This document shows positions 1-5,908 of a stretch of DNA of 6,213 nt, piece after piece; position 1 is the stretch's first letter; each line of letters begins with the position of its first letter. The stretch lies in the NCBI GenBank assembly GCA_025360285.1, contig JANYCM010000164.1, positions 1 to 6,213 of the forward strand, given 5' to 3'. This DNA is from Sphingomonadales bacterium. GTDB lineage: Bacteria; Pseudomonadota; Alphaproteobacteria; Sphingomonadales; Sphingomonadaceae. The position numbers and the translations under genes are program-made. Below the pieces are notes generated by a model, which worked only from the letters and a program-made list of their open reading frames with translations, had not been told where the DNA came from and did not search any database.

Positions 1-395
1 CGGTCGTGGCCGCCGCGCTGGTTGATCCGGCCGGCCGTGTACTGGTGGCGCAGCGGCCGGCGGGCAGCAATCTGGCGGGACTATGGGAATTTCCGGGCGG
101 CAAGATCGAAGCCGGCGAGACGCCCGAGGCGGCGCTGGCGCGCGAGCTGACCGAGGAACTGGGCATCGCCACCCGCCCTGAAGATTTTGAAACCATTGCC
201 TTTGTCAGCCATGGCTATGGCGATTTCCACCTGCTGTTGCTGCTCTATCTGTGCCGGCGATGGTCCGGCACGCCCTTGGGCCAGCAGGGCCAGCCGCTGC
301 GCTGGGAGGCCCCCGAAGCGCTGGCGTCGCTCGCCATGCCACCGGCCGATGTGCCGCTGTGCGCGGCGCTGGTCCGGCATCTGTCCCGTCAATAG
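1..395 (+). CDS. mutT: MutT-type Nudix hydrolase (8-oxo-dGTP diphosphatase-like), 5' end missing
   Basis: This enzyme probably hydrolyses oxidised nucleoside triphosphates such as 8-oxo-dGTP to the monophosphate, keeping mutagenic nucleotides out of DNA. The reading frame is open from the left edge. The GTG at 6 is an internal valine candidate rather than a convincing start, since a MutT protein normally has a few residues before this first beta strand. Counting from that codon, a complete Nudix box Gx5Ex7REUxEExGU lies at residues 32-54 (bases 99-167), with REL-T-EELGI carrying the metal-binding glutamates. Upstream of it, QRP and LWEFPGGK match the substrate-binding part of the MutT subfamily. 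About 129 residues are visible, close to the usual 130-140, so only a short N-terminus is lost. The gene ends 69 bp before prs on the same strand and may be co-transcribed with it. The family is certain; the exact substrate is inferred, and other MutT-like pyrophosphohydrolases are possible. Confidence 0.9.
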   Translation, partial: VVAAALVDPAGRVLVAQRPAGSNLAGLWEFPGGKIEAGETPEAALARELTEELGIATRPEDFETIAFVSHGYGDFHLLLLLYLCRRWSGTPLGQQGQPLRWEAPEALASLAMPPADVPLCAALVRHLSRQ

Positions 396-447
396 CGAGG
401 CTTTTGTTGCCGTAACGTGACGCGGCCGCTATGCCGCTGCGCAAGCT

Positions 448-454
448 GGAGGGG
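448..454 (+). promoter_or_regulatory. Ribosome binding site of prs
   Basis: GGAGGGG is a strong Shine-Dalgarno match ending 10 bases before the ATG at 465. It settles the prs start at 465 over the upstream in-frame GTG/ATG-type options near 417. Translation from 417 would add 16 residues that are unlike the family. Confidence 0.75.
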
Positions 455-464
455 CGCACCGCAC

Positions 465-1400
465 ATGAAGATTATGGCCGGCAACGGCAATCCCGAGCTG
501 GCCCAGGCCATCGCCCAGTATCTCGACATGCAATTGACCAGCGCTTCGGTGCGGCGTTTCGCCGATGAGGAGATATTCGTGGAAATCCACGAAAATGTCC
601 GGGGTGAGGATGTCTTTGTCGTTCAGCCGACGGCGGCGCCGGCCAATGACAACCTCATGGAATTGCTGATCTGCATCGATGCGCTGCGCCGCGCGTCGGC
701 GCGCCGCATCACCGCCGTCATACCCTATTTCGGCTATGCCCGGCAGGACCGCAAATCAGGGTCGCGCACGCCCATATCGGCCAAGCTCGTCGCCAATCTG
801 ATCACCGTTGCCGGCGCCGACCGCGTGCTGTCGGTCGATCTCCACGCCGGCCAGATTCAGGGCTTTTTCGATATCCCCACCGACAATCTCTATGCGGCGC
901 CGGTGATGGCCGCCGATATCGAGGCACGGCTGGGCAAGCAGGATTTGACAGTTGTGTCGCCCGATGTCGGCGGCGTCGTCCGGGCGCGGGCGCTGGCCAA
1001 GCGGCTGGGCAATGCGCCGCTGGCCATTGTGGACAAACGCCGTGAACGCGCCGGCGAATCGGAAGTGATGAACATCATCGGCGATGTGCGCGGCCGCATG
1101 TGCGTGCTGGTTGACGATATCGTCGATTCGGCCGGCACGCTGTGCAATGCGGCGGCGGCGCTGATCGAGGCCGGCGCGGCCGGGGCGACGGCCTATGTGA
1201 CCCACGGCGTGCTGTCGGGCGGCGCCGTTGCGCGGGTGGAGGGTTCGGCGCTGACCGAGCTTGTCGTGACCGATTCGATCGCCGGGCTGGCGGCAGTGAA
1301 GGGCGCCAAGAAAATACGCCGCATCACCATCGCGCCGCTTCTGGCCGAGGCGATGCGGCGGACCAGCGAGGAAAGCTCGGTCAGTTCGCTGTTCGATTAA
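465..1400 (+). CDS. prs: Ribose-phosphate pyrophosphokinase (PRPP synthetase)
   Basis: The enzyme transfers pyrophosphate from ATP to ribose 5-phosphate, making PRPP for purine, pyrimidine, histidine, tryptophan and NAD synthesis in the cytoplasm. The ATG at 465 gives 311 residues, the normal length for class I enzymes (about 310-315). The N-terminal half carries QPTAAPANDNLMELL (54-68), then PYFGYARQDRK (87-97) and VDLHAGQIQGFFD (124-136), which form the ATP site and the metal-binding histidine region. SPDVGGVVRAR (165-175) and the flexible catalytic loop starting KRRERAGESEV (191-201) follow, with Lys191 and Arg193 matching the essential loop residues. The PRPP/ribose-phosphate binding loop VDDIVDSAGTL lies at 216-226. 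The gene follows mutT with a 69-bp gap and a good ribosome binding site. Its stop codon overlaps that of the convergent small gene at 1397. Nothing in it suggests truncation or transfer. Confidence 0.97.
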   Translation: MKIMAGNGNPELAQAIAQYLDMQLTSASVRRFADEEIFVEIHENVRGEDVFVVQPTAAPANDNLMELLICIDALRRASARRITAVIPYFGYARQDRKSGSRTPISAKLVANLITVAGADRVLSVDLHAGQIQGFFDIPTDNLYAAPVMAADIEARLGKQDLTVVSPDVGGVVRARALAKRLGNAPLAIVDKRRERAGESEVMNIIGDVRGRMCVLVDDIVDSAGTLCNAAAALIEAGAAGATAYVTHGVLSGGAVARVEGSALTELVVTDSIAGLAAVKGAKKIRRITIAPLLAEAMRRTSEESSVSSLFD

Positions 1401-1612
1401 TTGCCCGTGCTACGAACAATCACCTTGCCGTCGGGCAGGTAAACCTTTTCCGCCGTTACATATTCGCCCTTCGGCGTGCAGATGCCGCCCGGATCCTTGG
1501 CGCGCATCTTGGCGCAGAAATCGGTATCCGGGCGCGGCTGGGCCTGGGCCAGCACCGGGGCGCTGGCCACCGTGACGGCGGTAAGGGCGAGGGCAATGAA
1601 CAGGCGTTTCAT
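1397..1612 (-). CDS. Small secreted protein of unknown function
   Basis: I do not recognise a family. From the ATG at 1612 the protein has 71 residues. It begins with a clear signal peptide: MKR, a hydrophobic stretch at residues 4-21 (LFIALALTAVTVASAPVL), then likely cleavage after Ala22 or Ala24. The mature part is only about 47-49 residues, with two cysteines (33 and 45) that could form one disulfide in the periplasm. It ends in a short polar segment, VYLPDGKVIVRSTGN. An in-frame ATG at 1672 would add 20 residues (MKARLAYLHGRGIGRPKART) in front of the signal peptide. I prefer 1612 because a signal peptide starting with MKR is typical, although no strong ribosome binding site precedes it. 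The gene converges on prs and is divergent from alr. The signal peptide makes a real gene likely despite the small size. Confidence 0.68.
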   Translation of the reverse strand: MKRLFIALALTAVTVASAPVLAQAQPRPDTDFCAKMRAKDPGGICTPKGEYVTAEKVYLPDGKVIVRSTGN

Positions 1613-1729
1613 GGTTCGGGCTTTCGGGCGGCCGATGCCGCGACCGTGTAAATACGCCAGCCTCGCTTTCATGGCGATGAATATCCGGCGGCGTGACAGG
1701 CGCGCGCCGGCCCGCTAACCCGGAAGTCC
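1613..1729. promoter_or_regulatory. Divergent intergenic region between the small secreted gene and alr
   Basis: These 117 bases lie between the minus-strand start at 1612 and the alr start at 1730, so the promoters of both the small gene and the alr-led operon probably lie here. The sequence is locally AT-richer around 1648-1685 (TAAATAC, ATGAATATCC). I see no -35/-10 pair of good quality on either strand. CGGAAG at 1721-1726 is a weak, close ribosome binding site for alr. The presence of promoters is inferred from gene orientation only. Confidence 0.35.
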
Positions 1730-2779
1730 ATGGAAACGCCGCCCCCCACTGCCCGGCTGACGATCGATACCGGCGCGCTGGTTGCCAATTGGCGCACCCT
1801 GGCGGCGGCGGCCGCTGGCGCCGATTGCGGCGCGGCGATCAAGGCCGATGGCTATGGCCTGGGGGCACCCGCCGTCCTGGCGGCGCTGGCCAGGGCCGGC
1901 GCGCGCGATTTTTTTGTCGCGCATTGGCAAGAGGTTACGGCGCTCGGCGGCCTGCCGGCGGGGGTGCGGCTTGCCGTGCTGCATGGCTTTGCGCCGGATC
2001 AGCTGGCGGCGGCGCTGGCATGGCCCGCGGTCCCGGTGCTCAACACGGCGGCGCAAGTGCAGGCGTGGCGCGCCACCGGGCGACCCTGCGATGTCATGGT
2101 CGATACCGGGCTGAACCGGCTGGGCCTTTCCCCGGCGGAGGCAGTGTCGGGGCTGCTCGATGGCCTGACGATCGATACGCTGCACAGCCACCTCGCCTGC
2201 GCTGAAATGCCCGGCGATCCGCTCAACGAACGCCAGCGCGCCGCCTTTGCCGACATCGTGGCAAGGGTCCCGGCGCGGCGCTATGCCCTGGCAAATTCGG
2301 GGGGAATCGGGTTGGGCGCGGGGTATCGCTTCGGGCTTGTCCGGCCTGGCATCGGGCTTTTCGGGGGGGGAGACGGGCCAAATGGCGGGGATTTGCGGCG
2401 TGTCGCGGGTTTGAGCGCCCAAATCCTGCAAATCCGCCAAGTCGAGCCCGGCGATTCCGTCGGTTACGGCGCGACTTTCACCGCTCGCCGGCCAACGCGC
2501 CTCGCCACCGTCGCCATCGGTTATGCCGATGGCTATCCACGCTCGCTGTCTGACCCGCCGGTGTCCGCCGCCGCCATGATCGCCGGCATCCGCTGCCCGC
2601 TGGCCGGCCGCATCTCCATGGACCTCGCCAGTTTCGATGTGACCGACGCCCCGACGCTGGCCGAGGGCGACTGGATCGATCTGGATTTTGATCTCGCCCG
2701 CACCGCCGTCGCTGCCGGCCGCACGCAATATGAGTTGCTCACCGGCCTTGGCCGTCGCTATGCCCGTGTTTATCGATGA
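1730..2779 (+). CDS. alr: Alanine racemase, PLP-dependent
   Basis: It interconverts L- and D-alanine, giving D-alanine for the peptidoglycan stem peptide. The protein has 349 residues, slightly short for the family (about 360-390). The N-terminal PLP barrel holds the Schiff-base lysine Lys38 in AAIKADGYGLG (35-45). DTGLNRLG (125-132) carries Arg130, which corresponds to Arg136 of the Geobacillus enzyme. HSHLACAE (152-159) follows, then NSGG (189-192), and RPGIGLFG (205-212) with the arginine that contacts the PLP pyridine nitrogen. The C-terminal beta domain has the second catalytic base Tyr246 in VGYGATF (244-250), GYADGYPR (264-271) and a GRISMD motif. The residue matching the carbamylated lysine of the Geobacillus enzyme is Met123, an uncommon but not disabling difference. 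The start ATG has a weak GGAAG site just upstream. The stop overlaps the mlaE start by four bases. Confidence 0.96.
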   Translation: METPPPTARLTIDTGALVANWRTLAAAAAGADCGAAIKADGYGLGAPAVLAALARAGARDFFVAHWQEVTALGGLPAGVRLAVLHGFAPDQLAAALAWPAVPVLNTAAQVQAWRATGRPCDVMVDTGLNRLGLSPAEAVSGLLDGLTIDTLHSHLACAEMPGDPLNERQRAAFADIVARVPARRYALANSGGIGLGAGYRFGLVRPGIGLFGGGDGPNGGDLRRVAGLSAQILQIRQVEPGDSVGYGATFTARRPTRLATVAIGYADGYPRSLSDPPVSAAAMIAGIRCPLAGRISMDLASFDVTDAPTLAEGDWIDLDFDLARTAVAAGRTQYELLTGLGRRYARVYR

Positions 2780-3591
2780 GCGCCTCGCCTGCCTCCCCCG
2801 GAATTGTCGCCACCCTGGCCCATGCGCTGATCGCGCTGGGCGGGGTCGTCATCGGCCTGTTTGGCAGCGTCGGCCGGCTGGCGGGCTTTGCCGCCACCGT
2901 TTTGGCCCGGCTGTTCCGCCCACCCTTTTATCCGGCGCAGCTTGCCGAACAGATGCTGGTCATCGGCTGGTTCTCGCTGCCCGTTGTCGGGCTGACGGCG
3001 ATCTTCACCGGATCGGCGCTCGCCCAGCAGATCTATATCGGCGGCAGCCGTTTCAACGCCGCCTCGACAGTGCCCGCCGTCACCGTCATCGGCATCGTGC
3101 GTGAACTGGGGCCGGTGCTTGGCGGGTTGATGGTCGCCGGCCGCGTCGCCAGCGCCATGGCGGCCGAAATCGGCACCATGCGGGTTACCGAACAGATCGA
3201 TGCACTGACGACGCTGCGCACCGACCCGTATCGCTATCTGGTGCTGCCGCGGGTCATCGCCGCTGTTCTCGTCATGCCGCTGCTGGTGCTGGTCTCAAAC
3301 GCGCTCGGCGTCATGGGCGGCTGGCTGCTCGCCACCTTCCGGCTCGACTTCAATTCGGCGGCCTATCTCAACACCACGGCGCAATATCTGAAGGTCGATG
3401 ATGTCGTCTCGTCGATGGTCAAGGCCGGCGTCTTCGGTTTCTTCATCGCGCTGATGGGTTGTTACCATGGCTATCATTCCTCGGGCGGCGCCGCCGGAGT
3501 CGGGCGGGCGACGACCAATGCCGTGGTGTCGGCGTTCATCCTCATCCTGCTGTCCAACCTCATCATCACCGTCATCGTCTTCGGGTCATGA
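2776..3591 (+). CDS. mlaE: MlaE-family ABC transporter permease (phospholipid transport)
   Basis: This is the inner-membrane permease of an MCE-type lipid ABC transporter. In the Mla system it moves phospholipids between inner and outer membrane and so maintains outer-membrane lipid asymmetry. The protein is 271 residues long, normal for the family (about 260-270). An amphipathic or hydrophobic N-terminal segment covers residues 9-45, followed by membrane segments near 60-82, 100-120, 155-187, 215-232 and 250-269. Family motifs are clear: GIVRELGPVL (106-115), AGRVASAMAAEIGTM (121-135) followed by EQIDAL (139-144), which forms the cytoplasmic coupling helix, and SSGGAAGVGRATTNAVV (235-251). 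Its start overlaps the alr stop, and its stop overlaps the start of the ATPase gene, its obvious partner. No MlaD, MlaC or MlaB gene follows in the window, so those parts, if used, are encoded elsewhere. Confidence 0.93.
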   Translation: MSASPASPGIVATLAHALIALGGVVIGLFGSVGRLAGFAATVLARLFRPPFYPAQLAEQMLVIGWFSLPVVGLTAIFTGSALAQQIYIGGSRFNAASTVPAVTVIGIVRELGPVLGGLMVAGRVASAMAAEIGTMRVTEQIDALTTLRTDPYRYLVLPRVIAAVLVMPLLVLVSNALGVMGGWLLATFRLDFNSAAYLNTTAQYLKVDDVVSSMVKAGVFGFFIALMGCYHGYHSSGGAAGVGRATTNAVVSAFILILLSNLIITVIVFGS

Positions 3592-4346
3592 CCGCCAAGA
3601 TCAGCCTTGCCGGCGTCACCAAGCGCTTTGGTGCCAAGACGGTGCTGGCCGGCGTCGATCTGGATATTGCGCCGGGCGAATCGATGGTCATCATCGGCGG
3701 GTCGGGCACCGGCAAATCGGTGACGATGAAGTGCATCCTCGGGCTGCTGCGCCCCGATCACGGCATCATTCGCGTCGATGGCGCCGATGTCACGCATCTG
3801 AAGGGCCGGGCGCTGGCGGCGCATCAGGCGCGCTTCGGCATGTTGTTCCAGGGCGGCGCGCTGTTCGAGTCCCTGAGCGTCTGGCGCAATGTCAGTTTTG
3901 CCCTGCCCGGCGCCGCGGCCGAGCGCCGGGCGGCGGCGATCGACAATCTGGCCCGCGTCGGGCTGGGCAGCGATGTCGCCGATTTGCGGCCGTCGGAACT
4001 TTCGGGCGGCATGCAGAAGCGCGTCGCGCTGGCCCGCGCCATTGCCGCCCGGCCCGAGATATTATTTTTTGATGAACCGACAACGGGGCTTGACCCGATC
4101 ATGGCCGATGTCATCAACGTGCTGATCCGCACCCTGGTTACGGACATGAAGATCACCGCGTTAACCATCACCCATGACATGGCGAGCGTGCGCAAGATCG
4201 CCGATCGCGTTGCCATGCTGTATGAAGGCCGCATCATCTGGTCCGGGGCGGAGGCGGCGATCGATACCGCCGGCAACCCTTATGTCGATCAATTCGTCCA
4301 TGGCCGCGCCGACGGGCCGATCCGGATGCAGGTGCGGCGCCTGTGA
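3588..4346 (+). CDS. mlaF: MlaF-type ABC transporter ATP-binding protein
   Basis: This cytoplasmic ATPase pairs with the MlaE-type permease encoded just upstream to drive lipid transport. The ATG at 3588 overlaps the permease stop (ATGA) and gives 252 residues, fitting the family. A longer open frame from 3459 exists but lies inside mlaE. Motifs in order are the Walker A GGSGTGKS (37-44), the Q-loop around Gln88 in MLFQGGALF (85-93), the ABC signature LSGGM (138-142) followed by QKRVALARA, the Walker B LFFDEP (159-164) with Glu163 as catalytic base, the D-loop GLDP (167-170), and the H-loop His196 in TITHDM. The FQGGALFESLSVWRNV stretch and the LSGGM signature (rather than LSGGQ) are characteristic of the MlaF/MCE-associated subfamily. 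All catalytic residues are intact. The gene ends in a GTGA overlap with the sigma factor gene. Confidence 0.94.
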   Translation: MTAKISLAGVTKRFGAKTVLAGVDLDIAPGESMVIIGGSGTGKSVTMKCILGLLRPDHGIIRVDGADVTHLKGRALAAHQARFGMLFQGGALFESLSVWRNVSFALPGAAAERRAAAIDNLARVGLGSDVADLRPSELSGGMQKRVALARAIAARPEILFFDEPTTGLDPIMADVINVLIRTLVTDMKITALTITHDMASVRKIADRVAMLYEGRIIWSGAEAAIDTAGNPYVDQFVHGRADGPIRMQVRRL

Positions 4347-4927
4347 CGGCACTGCCGCGCACCGCTTCCGCCGGCGCCGCCGAACTCGCCGCGATGCTGG
4401 CGCGGGCCGCCGATGGCGACCAGGCGGCGTTCCGCGAATTTTATGATCGCACGTCGGCGAAGCTATTTGGCATCATCCTGCGTATCTTGGTCGAACGCGG
4501 TGAGGCCGAGGATGTTTTGCAGGAGGTTTATGTGACGGTGTGGCGCAAGGCAGCGGAGTTTGATCCCGCGCGCGCCAGCCCCGTGACCTGGGCTTCGACC
4601 ATCGCGCGCAACCGCGCCATCGATCGTTTTCGGGCCCGTGGCAGCCGGCCGACGGCGCCCATCGAGGCGGCGTCTGATGTCGCCGATGCAGCGCCGACGG
4701 CCGATGTGCTGATCGATACCGGCCGTGATGCGGCGCGCGTCCATGCGGCGCTCACGGCGCTGGAACCGCGCCATGCCGCTGCCATCCGCAGCTGTTATTT
4801 CGAAGGCCTGACCTATGAGGCACTGGCCGAACGCGAAAATATTCCTGTCGGAACTCTGAAAAGCTGGGTCCGCCGCGGCCTGATGCGCATGAAAGCCGGG
4901 CTGACGCCGGCGGGTGGTGTCGCATGA
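4343..4927 (+). CDS. ECF-type RNA polymerase sigma factor, SigK-like
   Basis: This is an alternative sigma factor that directs RNA polymerase to a small stress or envelope regulon. The GTG start lies within the mlaF stop (GTGA) and gives 194 residues; the next in-frame ATG, at 4394, would remove 17 residues and has no ribosome binding site. Sigma region 2 spans about residues 26-99, with GDQAAFREFYDRT, AEDVLQEVYVTVWRKA (55-70) and the promoter-melting and -10 recognition part SPVTWASTIARNRAIDRFR (79-97). A poorly conserved linker follows at 100-130. Region 4 covers about 132-187, with LEPRHAAAIRSCYFEGLTY and the DNA-binding helix-turn-helix ENIPVGTLKSWVRRGLMRMK (165-184). There is no C-terminal extension. 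Pairing with an RskA-type anti-sigma factor and a nearby FAS1 gene points to the SigK group; that subgroup assignment is inferred, while the ECF family is certain. Confidence 0.93.
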   Translation: MTALPRTASAGAAELAAMLARAADGDQAAFREFYDRTSAKLFGIILRILVERGEAEDVLQEVYVTVWRKAAEFDPARASPVTWASTIARNRAIDRFRARGSRPTAPIEAASDVADAAPTADVLIDTGRDAARVHAALTALEPRHAAAIRSCYFEGLTYEALAERENIPVGTLKSWVRRGLMRMKAGLTPAGGVA

Positions 4928-5643
4928 GCGACGACATCGACATGATGACGCCCGATGAGCAGCTGGCGATGGATTTCGCGCTGGGTGGGCTTGACCGCGC
5001 CGCACGCCGCGCCGCCGATGCGCGGCTGCGCTCCGATCCGGCGTTCCGCGCGCTGGTCGAAGGCTGGCAGGGGATGCTGTCGCCGCTCGATGACGCAACC
5101 CCGGCGGTGGCGCCGCCGGCCGATGTCTGGTCGGCCATTGCCGTTGAAATCGCGCCGGTGCGGGCGGCAGCGCCCGCCAAGCCGGCTGCCGCCAGTTGGT
5201 GGAACAGCCTCGCACTGTGGCGCGGCCTGGCCTTTGCCGGCACCGCCGCGGCCGTGATTGCCATTGCCCAGATCGGCCCGGCGCCGGTCGCCCCCGGCGC
5301 GCCGCCGCAGATGCTGGTCGCCAGCCTTGCCGGCAGCGATGGCAAGCCGCTGCTCGCCGCCGCCTATGACCCGTTGCGCGGTGCCGTGGTGCTGACCCCC
5401 GCCACCCAGCGCGACGATGGTGACAAATCCCCCGAGCTATGGGTGATCGAAGGCAACAAGCCGCCCCGGTCATTGGGCGTGATCGATATCCATGGCCCCA
5501 ACGCCCATGTAATTTCGGCGCAGCGCCTGCAGGGCCTGTCCGCCGGCGCCGTGCTGGCGATTTCGATCGAACCTTTGGGCGGGTCACCCACCGGCCAGCC
5601 CACCGGCCCGGTGGTGGCAACAGGCAAGTTGAGCGCGGTCTAG
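4924..5643 (+). CDS. RskA-family membrane anti-sigma factor
   Basis: It likely binds and holds the sigma factor encoded immediately upstream, releasing it after a signal through regulated proteolysis. The 239-residue protein has three parts. The cytoplasmic N-terminus (1-95) carries the pattern DEQLAMDFALGGLDRAARR, then a DPAFRALVEGW helix, typical of zinc-independent anti-sigma domains; no HxxxCxxC zinc motif is present. A single membrane segment covers about 99-117 (WRGLAFAGTAAAVIAIAQI). The periplasmic C-terminal region (about 125-239) has the RskA features: LAAAYDPLRGAVVLTP, then SPELWVIEGNKPPRSLGVI, and a final LAISIEPLGGSPTGQPTGPV preceding VATGKL. The ATG overlaps the sigma stop codon (ATGA), which helps keep the two proteins in balance. 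It is the last gene of the alr-led series. Family assignment is strong; the signal it senses is unknown. Confidence 0.92.
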   Translation: MSDDIDMMTPDEQLAMDFALGGLDRAARRAADARLRSDPAFRALVEGWQGMLSPLDDATPAVAPPADVWSAIAVEIAPVRAAAPAKPAAASWWNSLALWRGLAFAGTAAAVIAIAQIGPAPVAPGAPPQMLVASLAGSDGKPLLAAAYDPLRGAVVLTPATQRDDGDKSPELWVIEGNKPPRSLGVIDIHGPNAHVISAQRLQGLSAGAVLAISIEPLGGSPTGQPTGPVVATGKLSAV

Positions 5644-5689
5644 GCGTCCTCTTCCCCCTCCCCCCACCCCAGCCCTCCCCACTCTCGGT

Positions 5690-5754
5690 TCGCTGCGCTC
5701 AAAACGTCCGAATGCTCGCTGCGCTCAAAACGTCTCAAATGTTCTCTGCGCTCA
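5690..5754. repeat. Short tandem repeat, two perfect copies and one partial copy, period 26-27
   Basis: The 19-base unit TCGCTGCGCTCAAAACGTC occurs exactly at 5690-5708 and 5716-5734. A third, shortened copy, TCTCTGCGCTCA, lies at 5743-5754 with one mismatch. Offsets are 26 and 27 bases, so the copies are evenly spaced and separated by 7-8 bases of unrelated sequence. The repeat lies just downstream of the anti-sigma gene. Confidence 0.8.
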
Positions 5755-5766
5755 CCGGCGGGTAGG

Positions 5767-5791
5767 GGGGGCAGAAGGGCGTTCCGCCCCC
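5767..5791 (+). terminator. Possible hairpin terminator of the alr-to-anti-sigma operon
   Basis: GGGGGC at 5767-5772 pairs with GCCCCC at 5786-5791. Inside, GAA (5774-5776) pairs with TTC (5782-5784) across one A/C mismatch, leaving a 5-base loop. The stem is strong, but it is followed by AGATTTCGT rather than a T-run, so this is at best a weak intrinsic terminator. It could equally be part of the repeat element. Confidence 0.3.
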
Positions 5792-5893
5792 AGATTTCGT
5801 CCTGCGACATCCCGCCCCGCCCGTCGCCAATGCAACCGCCGCCCCGGTTCCCGCGTATCTCTCCACGTCCCTTCAAGGGGATGTGATGCTTGT

Positions 5894-5898
5894 GGGAG
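5894..5898 (+). promoter_or_regulatory. Ribosome binding site of the FAS1 gene
   Basis: GGGAG ends 10 bases before the ATG at 5909. This spacing favours 5909 over the in-frame ATG at 5915, two codons later. Confidence 0.55.
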
Positions 5899-5908
5899 TA
5901 TAGTTGCG

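Larger units (their letters stand above)
1730..5643 (+). other. Putative five-gene operon alr-mlaE-mlaF-ECF sigma-anti-sigma
   Basis: Five same-strand genes are joined by four successive 4-base stop/start overlaps: ATGA at 2776-2779, ATGA at 3588-3591, GTGA at 4343-4346 and ATGA at 4924-4927. There is no intergenic DNA from 1730 to 5643, so a single transcript with translational coupling is the simplest reading. An additional internal promoter for the sigma factor inside mlaF cannot be excluded by eye. The grouping joins cell-wall precursor supply, lipid transport and an envelope-sensing regulator. Confidence 0.75.
5644..5908. other. 265-bp non-coding region with repeat-like, GC-rich sequence
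   Basis: No credible gene lies here. The left part (5651-5680) is an almost pure pyrimidine run on the plus strand, followed by short tandem repeats, a G/C-rich hairpin candidate near 5767-5791, and a small palindrome CCCTTcAAGGG at 5869-5879. The composition differs from the flanking genes and resembles the interspersed intergenic repeats seen in many sphingomonad genomes; that resemblance is from memory and was not searched. Any promoter of the FAS1 gene should be in the right-hand part, but I see no convincing box. Confidence 0.6.

Noticed and set aside
404..433. TTGTTG and GCTATG with an 18-base spacer as a sigma-70 promoter for prs
   Set aside because: The -10 element matches TATAAT poorly, and read-through from mutT is just as likely; not good enough to list.
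1715..2728. 337-residue open frame on the minus strand across alr
   Set aside because: It lies wholly opposite a confident alanine racemase, is rich in Arg, Gly and Gln as GC-rich shadows are, and shows no recognisable motif.
4463..5620. 385-residue open frame on the minus strand across the sigma and anti-sigma genes
   Set aside because: It is antisense to two well-supported genes, is dominated by Arg, Pro, Ala and Gly, and has no domain signal. Long shadow frames are expected at this GC content.
5690..5754. Evenly spaced repeats considered as a CRISPR remnant
   Set aside because: Units are 19 bases with spacers of only 7-8 bases, there are fewer than three full copies, and no cas gene is present.
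5807..5832. ACATCC followed by CCAATG as a possible SigK-type promoter for the FAS1 gene
   Set aside because: The spacer is only about 14 bases, both boxes match poorly what I recall of the mycobacterial SigK consensus, and the site lies in repeat-like sequence well upstream of the start.
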